Both the position numbers and the translations under genes were made by a program. Positions 6,197-11,910 of a stretch of 11,910 nucleotides of DNA are shown piece by piece. The stretch covers positions 1 to 11,910 of the forward strand of contig CAMFGQ010000035.1 in assembly GCA_945950065.1 (NCBI GenBank). The letters are read 5' to 3'. Every line of letters begins with the position of its first letter. The first letter of the stretch is position 1. The notes under the pieces were generated by a model that had not been told where the DNA came from, did no database searches, and saw nothing but the letters and a program-made list of their open reading frames with translations. The stretch is from an uncultured Clostridia bacterium. GTDB taxonomy: Bacteria; Bacillota; Clostridia; Peptostreptococcales; Acidaminobacteraceae.

Positions 6197-7591
6197 ATGG
6201 ATCAAATTCAAAATTTTATTGAAACCATTGATGGTTTCGTAGGTGGCGTTATCTTAGTTGCCTTACTTCTGGGTGTAGGTTTATTCTATACTTTCAGGCT
6301 GGGTTTTCCTCAATTTACTAAATTTTTCCGCTCTTTTAAATTAATGTTCGGGGGAATCTTTGGCCAAGCGAAAGAGCATGGGTCACTTTCATCTTTCCAA
6401 GCTCTATCCACTGCTATTGCAGCTCAAGTAGGTACAGGTAATGTTGGGGGTGTTGCTACAGCGATTACCCTTGGTGGACCTGGAGCAGTATTCTGGATGT
6501 GGATTACAGCTCTACTAGGGATGAGCACGATTTTTGCAGAAGCAGTTTTAGCGCAAGTTTTCCGTGAGAGAAGAAGTGGAGAACTAGTTGGTGGACCTGC
6601 ATTCTACATCTCAAAAGGTATGGGAAAGAAATCTCCAGGACTTGCTAAGTTCTTAGCTGGATTCTTTGCTATCGCAATCATTATCGCACTTGGTATTATC
6701 GGAAACATGGTTCAGTCCAATTCCATTGCGGATGCAGTGAATAACTCCTTTGGTATTCCCAAGCTTGTTGTCGGCCTTATCATTGCTGCACTGGCTTCAC
6801 TCATCTTTATTGGTGGAGTTGATCGGATTGGTCGCTTTGCAGAGCTTGTTGTTCCTGCAATGGCAGTCATCTACATCCTTGGCTCCATAGTCCTTCTCAT
6901 TAAATTTAGAGCAAATTTAGGGGAAGCATTCTCAACCATTTTTACATCTGCCTTTACGCCAACGGCTGCAGCAGGTGGATTTGCAGGTGCCATGGTAAAA
7001 CAGGCCATTCAAATGGGTGTACAACGTGGGCTTTTCTCTAATGAAGCTGGTATGGGTTCCACACCACATGCTCACGCTGTTGCCAATGTAAAGCATCCTG
7101 CTGAGCAAGGTCTTATTGCTCTTGTTGGTGTTTTCCTAGACACCATTGTTATCTGTTCTGCAACAGCTCTTGCCATTGTTGTTACTAAGAGCTACCAAGT
7201 TGAAGGACTTGCTGGTGTACGTATTACCCAGAATGCCTTTATCGAAGGATTCGGTCCTGTCGGTGGAAGCTTCCTTGCTGTATGTTTGGCTTTCTTTGCC
7301 TTTACCACCATTGTTGGTTGGTACTACTTTGGAGAGTCCAACGTACGCTACCTCTTTGGTAGCAAAGGATTCCTCGTGTATCGTATTTTAGTGGTTGCTG
7401 GTATCGTCTTTGGTGCTATGCAAGAAGTTGGTGTAGTTTGGGCACTTTCAGGATTCTTTAACAATCTGATGGTTATCCCTAACGTCATCGCTCTCTTCGC
7501 ACTTTCACCACTTGTTGTCAAAATCTACAAAGATTACAACCGACAAGTACAAGAAGGCGGAGAACTGACCTACGATTACGACGCCAAATAA
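6197..7591 (+). CDS. AGCS-family sodium:alanine/glycine symporter
   Basis: A 464-residue polytopic membrane protein of the alanine/glycine:cation symporter family, moving a small amino acid (alanine, glycine or glutamine) inward with Na+. Landmarks in order are QALSTAIAAQVGTGNVGGVATAI, the unwound substrate/Na+ region; GGPGAVFWMWITALLGMSTIFAEAVLAQVFR, the family signature; VQRGLFSNEAGMGSTPHAHA; and GWYYFGESNVRYLFG. About ten to eleven hydrophobic segments are visible. Length and ends are normal for the family (450-540 residues). It is a single-gene unit with its own promoter and a strong terminator. The third codon positions look T/A-rich with favoured GTT, GCT and GGT codons, more so than its neighbours by eye, which would fit high expression. 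Which amino acid is carried cannot be told from the sequence. Confidence 0.95.
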   Translation: MDQIQNFIETIDGFVGGVILVALLLGVGLFYTFRLGFPQFTKFFRSFKLMFGGIFGQAKEHGSLSSFQALSTAIAAQVGTGNVGGVATAITLGGPGAVFWMWITALLGMSTIFAEAVLAQVFRERRSGELVGGPAFYISKGMGKKSPGLAKFLAGFFAIAIIIALGIIGNMVQSNSIADAVNNSFGIPKLVVGLIIAALASLIFIGGVDRIGRFAELVVPAMAVIYILGSIVLLIKFRANLGEAFSTIFTSAFTPTAAAGGFAGAMVKQAIQMGVQRGLFSNEAGMGSTPHAHAVANVKHPAEQGLIALVGVFLDTIVICSATALAIVVTKSYQVEGLAGVRITQNAFIEGFGPVGGSFLAVCLAFFAFTTIVGWYYFGESNVRYLFGSKGFLVYRILVVAGIVFGAMQEVGVVWALSGFFNNLMVIPNVIALFALSPLVVKIYKDYNRQVQEGGELTYDYDAK

Positions 7592-7602
7592 TTTCGCTGA
7601 AG

Positions 7603-7641
7603 AACCCTTTTCTTGGCCTAGTCTAAGAAGAGGGTTTTTTT
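7603..7641 (+). terminator. Strong intrinsic terminator after the AGCS gene
   Basis: AACCCTTTTCTT (7603-7614) pairs with AAGAAGAGGGTT (7625-7636) over 12 positions with one G-T wobble. A T-run fills 7635-7641. It sits 12 bases after the stop codon. Confidence 0.93.
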
Positions 7642-7669
7642 ATTTCCTTTTGAATTCTTGTGTTAGGTG

Positions 7670-7698
7670 TCGACAGTTAGGGAAAGGATTGATACAAT
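7670..7698 (+). promoter_or_regulatory. Extended -10 promoter of the SLC13 operon
   Basis: TCGACA (-35, 7670-7675; five of six matches) is 17 bases before TACAAT (-10, 7693-7698; five of six), with TGA immediately upstream as an extended -10. It lies between the AGCS terminator and the GTG start at 7737, so it should drive all three downstream genes. Transcription would start near 7705. Confidence 0.75.
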
Positions 7699-7736
7699 AG
7701 AATCGATTTATTACTTTAGCATTAAAGGAGTAAAGA

Positions 7737-9512
7737 GTGACTACGGATCAAATACTCATCTTCGCACTACTGACTGTTATTCTTGCAAACTTTATTTGGG
7801 GTAGGTTCCGCTTTGACTTTGTGTCCTTGGCTGGCCTGCTGATTGCAACCTTTATTGGGCTTGTACCTGCTAAAGAGGTATTTAGTGGTTTTTCTCATCC
7901 TGCGGTGATTACGGTTGCTGCAATCCTTATCCTCAGTGAGGGCTTGATGAGTTCTGGTTTTGTGGATGCCATGGTGAAGACCTTGGAGACCAAAGCCAAA
8001 AGTCCCATCAAACAGTTTTACTTTTTAGTGGGTGGGGTTGCCTTCTTTTCAGCTTTTATGAACAATGTGGGTGCTATGGCACTCTTTATGCCTGTAGCCA
8101 TTAAAATTGCAAGGAAAAATGAAATTGCCCCATCGCGATTTTTAATGCCCATGGCTTTCTCCTCCCTCTTAGGGGGAATGATTACCCTTGTGGGTAGTCC
8201 TCCGAATATTATTATCTCTACCTTTAGAGTGCAGTCCATTGGTAAGGCTTATCGCATGTTTGACTTTGCGCCCATTGGTCTTGCTCTATGTGTTGTGATC
8301 ATTCCCATTATTATTTTCTTGGCACCTAAGCTGATTCCACAGCGAAGAAAAAGTGTGTCGCAAGAGGATTTCTTTGAGATCACGGACTACACCTATATGG
8401 TCAAATTAACTGAAGGCTCCAGCATGATCGGAAAGAGCTTGATGGAGCTGGGGGGTGAATACTTTAGAAATGTCAACGTCATCGGCTATGTGCGAAACAA
8501 ACGTAAGCATGCTCGAGTGTCCCCTTATTTAGTGCTTCAAGAGAATGACCTGTTGCTCCTAGAGGCTTCCACAGCCAACATCCAGGACTTTTTACGCCTG
8601 ACTAAGCTATCGCTTTCTGGTAGTAAGAAGCTCAGCGTAGATGAAATTGGAGGAAACGGAATTGTTTTATCCGAGGTTGTAGTGACACCTACCTCGAATT
8701 TTGTGGATCGAACTGCAAGGGACATGAACCTGAGGAATAACTTTGGTGTGAATCTACTTGGAGTTGCAAGGGTAGGGCAGCGGGTTGCCCAGAGTCCTAA
8801 TCGGGTTCTAATGCGCCCTGGAGATGTGTTGCTCCTGCAGGGAAGTGAAGGAAGCATTCAGGAAGTGATTAGTGATTTGGGAGCATTACCTTTACAAGAC
8901 CGCGGCATTAAGCTCCAATCAACCAGCAAAATTGCTTTAAGTTTAGGAATATTTGTTACGGCACTGCTTCTTGTTGCAGTGGAGTTTTTACGACCTGAAC
9001 TTGCTTTTGCAACGGCTGCTTTATTGATGATTGCTACAGGAGTGGTGAGCATCCAAAATGCCTATGATGCCATGGATCTTCCTGTCCTGTTTCTACTCGG
9101 TGGCCTCATTCCCGTCAGTACAGCCCTTGAAACCACAGGTGCAGCGAATCTGATTGCTGAGAGTATTGTGAAGATCTCTTCTGGTGTACCTGCTTGGGTA
9201 ACAGTGTTATTGGTGCTTATTATCACCATGGCACTGACCAACATTATTAATAATGCAGCTGCTGCTCTGATTATGGCACCGGTTGCAATCAGCATTGCTC
9301 AAGTCCTCGGCCTCAATGTAGACCCCTTTTTATTGGCGGTCTTTGTAGGAGCTACAAGTGCCTATCTGACTCCCATTGGTCACCAGTCCAATACCATTGT
9401 CATGGGACCTGGTGGATATCATTTTGGGGACTACTGGCGACTGGGACTGCCTGTCAGTATCCTTACTTGTGTTGTCAGCATACCTGTTATTTTGTTTTTC
9501 TGGCCTCTCTAG
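7737..9512 (+). CDS. SLC13/DASS-family permease with two RCK_C-like domains
   Basis: A 591-residue membrane transporter starting at GTG, set by AAAGGAG 6 bases upstream. The N-terminal transmembrane half (about 1-200) carries MNNVGAMALFMPVAIKIA and LVGSPPNIIIST (151-162). The C-terminal half (about 398-591) repeats this with NIINNAAAALIMAPVAISIA and YLTPIGHQSNTIVMGPGG (543-560). The two SNT/PNT signatures are the substrate and Na+ loops of the DASS fold. Between them lie two soluble TrkA-C (RCK_C) domains, about 215-290 and 303-382, marked by strand patterns such as NVNVIGYVRN...VLQENDLLLLEAS and GVNLLGVARVG...LMRPGDVLLLQGS. This architecture is typical of bacterial permeases annotated for sulfate, dicarboxylate or other anions. 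The cytosolic RCK_C pair probably binds a ligand that gates transport. Substrate is unknown. The next gene follows after 23 bases. Confidence 0.92.
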   Translation: MTTDQILIFALLTVILANFIWGRFRFDFVSLAGLLIATFIGLVPAKEVFSGFSHPAVITVAAILILSEGLMSSGFVDAMVKTLETKAKSPIKQFYFLVGGVAFFSAFMNNVGAMALFMPVAIKIARKNEIAPSRFLMPMAFSSLLGGMITLVGSPPNIIISTFRVQSIGKAYRMFDFAPIGLALCVVIIPIIIFLAPKLIPQRRKSVSQEDFFEITDYTYMVKLTEGSSMIGKSLMELGGEYFRNVNVIGYVRNKRKHARVSPYLVLQENDLLLLEASTANIQDFLRLTKLSLSGSKKLSVDEIGGNGIVLSEVVVTPTSNFVDRTARDMNLRNNFGVNLLGVARVGQRVAQSPNRVLMRPGDVLLLQGSEGSIQEVISDLGALPLQDRGIKLQSTSKIALSLGIFVTALLLVAVEFLRPELAFATAALLMIATGVVSIQNAYDAMDLPVLFLLGGLIPVSTALETTGAANLIAESIVKISSGVPAWVTVLLVLIITMALTNIINNAAAALIMAPVAISIAQVLGLNVDPFLLAVFVGATSAYLTPIGHQSNTIVMGPGGYHFGDYWRLGLPVSILTCVVSIPVILFFWPL

Positions 9513-9535
9513 GCTAGAAGGAAAAGGAGGAGTTT

Positions 9536-10147
9536 GTGATTCGTTGTACTCATGAAGCCGTTTATAACTTTGAACATGCACTACGAGGGATGAGAAATCC
9601 TTTGGACAGTTGGGATCTTTGCGATAGTCGGTTTGATGGAGAACTTTTCATCGGTGAGAAGGATCTCCGCCTTGCTAAGCAACTGCGTAAAGCGGGATCT
9701 GATCATCGAAAGTATTTACGTCAAATTCTCGTCTGTGTTGATATTGAGGCGCCTCTTTATTGGTGGAAAGAGTTTGATACCTACAAGGTTGCAACTGTAG
9801 CAAACTCCACCAGCACCATGCATACCATTCACAAGAAGCCCTTTAGCGATGACATGTTTAGCGTTGAGGGAATGAGTGATCAAGGAAAAGATGTCTTTCA
9901 AAATTATCTAGCGTATTTAGAAGAGCTGCGCCTAAAATTTAATGAAAAGAAGGACAAAGCAGTATGGGATGAACTGATTAAACTCCTACCCAGCAGCTTT
10001 AATCAGCTCCGAACCGTGACCTTAAACTATGAGAGCCTCCTAGGCATGTACCATGCGCGAAGAAATCACAAACTACAAGAGTGGCGTGACTTTACCCAGT
10101 GGATAGAAGGACTTCCTTATTTTAAAGAAATCTGTTTAGAGGATTAA
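9536..10147 (+). CDS. Divergent ThyX-fold protein lacking the ThyX catalytic signature
   Basis: A 203-residue soluble protein started at GTG by AAAAGGAGG (9522-9530). I recognise the pattern, with RGMRNPLDSWD, DHRKYLRQI and WWKEFDTYKVATVANSTSTMH, as belonging to conserved uncharacterised proteins of Firmicutes and their phages. Compared from memory with Thermotoga ThyX, the landmarks fall in the same order. EKDLRLAKQLRKAGSDHRKYL matches the helix before ThyX's FEH motif. VDIEAPLYWWKEFDTYKVAT matches VKAPIFVARQWFRHRIAS. ANSTSTMH matches NELSGRY. LLPSSFNQLRTVTLNYESLL with HKLQEWRDFTQWI matches the LP...TVNARSL...AQWEI region. The RHR and Ser/Arg residues that bind FAD and dUMP are replaced by TYK and TMH, so thymidylate synthase activity is doubtful. 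It is the middle gene of the operon. The fold assignment is inference; function is unknown. Confidence 0.75.
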   Translation: MIRCTHEAVYNFEHALRGMRNPLDSWDLCDSRFDGELFIGEKDLRLAKQLRKAGSDHRKYLRQILVCVDIEAPLYWWKEFDTYKVATVANSTSTMHTIHKKPFSDDMFSVEGMSDQGKDVFQNYLAYLEELRLKFNEKKDKAVWDELIKLLPSSFNQLRTVTLNYESLLGMYHARRNHKLQEWRDFTQWIEGLPYFKEICLED

Positions 10148-10150
10148 TCA

Positions 10151-11065
10151 GTGAACTATCCAAAAAAAGTAGAAAAGGGTAGCACCATTGCCTTGGTATG
10201 TCCTTCTTCACCGATAAAGCAAGAAGACATTGAGACCTTTACTCAAGCCATGTGGGATTTAGGATATGAAGTCATCCTTGGGAAGACCTTGTCCATGAAT
10301 AAAGGTGGGTTTATGGCAGGTGAACCCCAGGAGCGGATTGATGAACTCCATGAGTTCTTCGCGAACCCCAAAGTTGATGGCATCTTCTGTGTGCGAGGTG
10401 GAGATAGCTCCATTGAGCTCCTTCAGGGATTGGATGCCGAGCTTATTAAACAGAATCCCAAGGTTTTTATGGGCTATAGCGATATCACAAATCTGCATGT
10501 CTTCCTCAATCAATGCTGTGATTTGATTACCTTTCATGGTCCCATGGTAAAGAGTAACATCATGCAGGGACTCACCGATTATGAAATCAGTTCAATGGAA
10601 CTTGCCTTTCAAGGTGAAGGATATTTCTACGAAAACCCACCAGGTGATCCTTTGTTGTCCATCAGAGAAGGACATGCATCGGGGAGACTGGTAGGTGGAA
10701 ATCTTTCCCTTCTCTGTGCTGGGCTAGGTGGGCCCTATGAAGTGGACACCAAGGGAAAGATCCTGCTACTTGAGGACATCAATGAATCGGTAGAGCATCT
10801 TCATCGCATGCTTTGGCAATTAAAGTATGCTGGCAAGTTTGAGGATGCATCGGCAGTTCTTCTCGGTGACTTTAATAACTGTGAGAATGCTCATGAGCCT
10901 GCCTATGATCAAGAGGTCCTCTTTAAGGAGTTCTTTCAAGACTATCCTAAGCCTGTGCTGATGAGACTACGTAGTGGTCACTGTAGTCCGATGAGTACCC
11001 TTCCTTTGGGTGCTAAGGCTAAGATCATCGAGGGGAAACTGTTTATTGAAGGAAGCGAAGAATAA
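10151..11065 (+). CDS. LD-carboxypeptidase / MccF-like peptidase S66
   Basis: A 304-residue serine peptidase of family S66, full length for LdcA/MccF proteins. The nucleophile elbow FMGYSDIT gives Ser110, the acid is Glu208 in LLLEDINES, and the base is His277 in RSGHCSPMSTLPLG. This is the Ser-Glu-His triad of the family, with spacing close to P. aeruginosa LdcA (115/217/285). Supporting motifs are IALVCPSSPI near the start, FCVRGGDSS (79-87) and FHGPMV (128-133). S66 enzymes remove the terminal D-Ala from murein tetrapeptides during cytoplasmic cell-wall recycling, or inactivate peptide-nucleotide antibiotics (MccF). Sequence alone does not choose between these. There is no signal peptide, so it is cytoplasmic. 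The GTG start lies 3 bases after the previous stop, with AGAGGA about 8 bases upstream, so the gene is coupled to its operon. Confidence 0.92.
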   Translation: MNYPKKVEKGSTIALVCPSSPIKQEDIETFTQAMWDLGYEVILGKTLSMNKGGFMAGEPQERIDELHEFFANPKVDGIFCVRGGDSSIELLQGLDAELIKQNPKVFMGYSDITNLHVFLNQCCDLITFHGPMVKSNIMQGLTDYEISSMELAFQGEGYFYENPPGDPLLSIREGHASGRLVGGNLSLLCAGLGGPYEVDTKGKILLLEDINESVEHLHRMLWQLKYAGKFEDASAVLLGDFNNCENAHEPAYDQEVLFKEFFQDYPKPVLMRLRSGHCSPMSTLPLGAKAKIIEGKLFIEGSEE

Positions 11066-11100
11066 AAAAATCCTGCAGCAGAAATCCTCTGCCACAGGAT
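11063..11100 (-). terminator. Intrinsic terminator of the flavodoxin-ferredoxin gene
   Basis: On the minus strand an outer 6-bp stem (ATCCTG 11070-11075 with CAGGAT 11095-11100) and an inner 5-bp stem (GCAGA 11078-11082 with TCTGC 11088-11092) are followed by seven Ts (the A-run 11064-11070 on the plus strand). It is strong for the minus-strand gene. For the plus-strand S66 gene no T-run follows, so it is a poor terminator in that direction. Confidence 0.85.
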
Positions 11101-11114
11101 AGTCAATTATGGAG

Positions 11115-11846
11115 CTAAAGAAAGAATTCGTTCTCTCTTGGCTCCTTTAACTTTTCACTAAAGGCCACAGCAAAGTCATCATAGGCTTTAGGAAGCACTC
11201 TGGCGTCCATGGGACAAACGGGAAGGCAGGCAAGACAGGCAGAACAGCGCTCCTGAATCGTTTGATACTCCTCATCAATGGCTTTCCATGCACAGGCCCT
11301 TTGACAGGCACCACAAGCAATACAGTCCTCATTGGTAAAGGGATAGAAATGGGGTTCTCCCATTTCTTTATAAGGAACATTCCCAGGGAAAGATCCTTTT
11401 ACTTTCTCTTCCTTCTCCACGATCTGTATAAAGAAGTCTTTTAATTGGAGAAGGTCTTCCTCATCAGGGCGGTGCAATTGAATGTTTCCATAGGTATGCT
11501 TTGCTATCAGAGCTGCTGCAGCATAGGGGATAAAGCCCTTCTTTTCGAGAAAGTCTGCCCCTTCTTTTAGTGCATCATCATAGTGACGGTTACCATATAC
11601 CCCAAGAAGAATAGCTGGTGTTTGATTTCCTTGAAGATCGTTGAGTTTCTCCAAGACCAGGGGAGGGATGCGGCCAAAGTAGACTGGGTATGCCAGAACC
11701 AAGAGATCACTGGAGTTTAAGCTGAGAGAAAGGGAATCTCTTTTTAAGGTAAGATCATGAAGTTCATGATCTGGACTAAGTGGTGCAATGGCTTTGATGT
11801 ATTTGGAAGTACCTCCCGTTGGGGAGAAATAAAGAAAATAGGTCAT
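11115..11846 (-). CDS. EFR1-like flavodoxin/2[4Fe-4S] ferredoxin protein
   Basis: A 243-residue soluble electron-transfer protein. Residues 1 to about 145 form a flavodoxin-like domain. The FMN phosphate loop FSPTGGTSKYI is at 7-17, LAYPVYFGRIPP at 51-62, and LLGVYGNRHYDDAL at 80-93 gives the flavin-flanking GNR loop. Residues 170-215 form a bacterial ferredoxin with two [4Fe-4S] motifs: CIACGACQRAC (Cys175, 178, 181, 185) and CSACLACLPVCP (Cys201, 204, 207, 211). The order and length match the EFR1 family common in clostridia, where the flavin and clusters would pass electrons within one chain. The electron donor and acceptor are unknown. Start codon: AGGAGG is 5 bases upstream. A possible extended -10 (TGC followed by TACACT, 11872-11864) lies close to the ribosome binding site. 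The gene stands alone and converges on the S66 gene. Confidence 0.92.
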   Translation of the reverse strand: MTYFLYFSPTGGTSKYIKAIAPLSPDHELHDLTLKRDSLSLSLNSSDLLVLAYPVYFGRIPPLVLEKLNDLQGNQTPAILLGVYGNRHYDDALKEGADFLEKKGFIPYAAAALIAKHTYGNIQLHRPDEEDLLQLKDFFIQIVEKEEKVKGSFPGNVPYKEMGEPHFYPFTNEDCIACGACQRACAWKAIDEEYQTIQERCSACLACLPVCPMDARVLPKAYDDFAVAFSEKLKEPRENEFFL

Positions 11847-11888
11847 GTTTTCCTCCTAGGCTTAGTGTAGCATAAAAGAAGGAGGATG

Positions 11889-11910
11889 ATGTATCCACAA
11901 ATCACGGAAC
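11889..11910 (+). CDS. Possible start of a divergent gene, cut by the window edge
   Basis: AAGGAGG (11879-11885) precedes two tandem ATGs at 11886 and 11889. The second opens a frame, MYPQITE, that stays open to the last base. It is divergent from the flavodoxin-ferredoxin gene with about 40 bases between starts. Seven codons are too few to identify a product, and no clear promoter is visible. Confidence 0.3.

Noticed and set aside
7146..7391. Plus-strand 81-codon open frame inside the AGCS gene
   Set aside because: Leucine-rich out-of-frame reading of membrane-segment codons with no ribosome binding site.
8018..9581. Several long minus-strand open frames under the SLC13 gene
   Set aside because: They lack ribosome binding sites and are low-complexity mirror images of the hydrophobic coding strand, so they are shadows of the real gene.
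9536..10147. Annotation as a working thymidylate synthase (thyX)
   Set aside because: The RHR and Ser/Arg residues of the ThyX signature are absent, so only a fold relationship is proposed.
1..11910. Mobile element, CRISPR array, tRNA or rRNA
   Set aside because: I found no transposase or integrase, no regularly spaced direct repeats and no RNA gene cloverleaf or conserved rRNA segment on either strand.

Overview
The window looks like chromosome of an anaerobic, moderately AT-rich Bacillota (clostridia-like) bacterium. The signs are strong AGGAGG-type ribosome binding sites, short intergenic gaps, stem-loop plus T-tract terminators, housekeeping-type promoters, a clostridial-style flavodoxin/ferredoxin protein and an AmmeMemoRadiSam locus. 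I see no insertion sequence, phage structural gene, tRNA, rRNA or CRISPR array, and no gene-free stretch longer than about 200 bases. The species cannot be fixed from the sequence alone.

Layout. (1) 27-2049, plus strand: a two-gene pseudouridine catabolism unit. It has a PfkB-family kinase with a fused N-terminal winged helix-turn-helix, then pseudouridine-5'-phosphate glycosidase (psuG), 4 bases apart. Together they would phosphorylate pseudouridine and split it to uracil and ribose-5-phosphate. (2) 2075-2551, minus strand: a small lipoprotein of unknown function, convergent with psuG. (3) 2639-2983, plus strand: a single-domain VOC (glyoxalase-fold) protein, divergent from the lipoprotein. 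(4) 3177-3818: a two-domain cupin ending in a clear terminator. (5) 3859-6037: the AmmeMemoRadiSam pair, a Memo-like/AMMECR1 fusion whose last codons overlap the start of a radical SAM enzyme, closed by another terminator. (6) 6197-7591: an AGCS-type sodium:amino acid symporter with its own promoter and terminator. (7) 7737-11065: a three-gene operon behind a good extended -10 promoter. It encodes an SLC13-type permease with two RCK_C-like domains, a protein that looks like a divergent ThyX-fold member without the ThyX catalytic signature, and an LD-carboxypeptidase (S66). All three use GTG starts. (8) 11115-11846, minus strand: a flavodoxin-2[4Fe-4S] (EFR1-like) protein with its own terminator. 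A possible divergent gene start lies at the right edge.

The two most interesting parts are the AmmeMemoRadiSam locus, a conserved system whose chemistry is, to my knowledge, unestablished, and the ThyX-like protein at 9536-10147. Its secondary-structure landmarks line up with flavin-dependent thymidylate synthase, but the RHR...S signature is replaced by a different, probably conserved motif.
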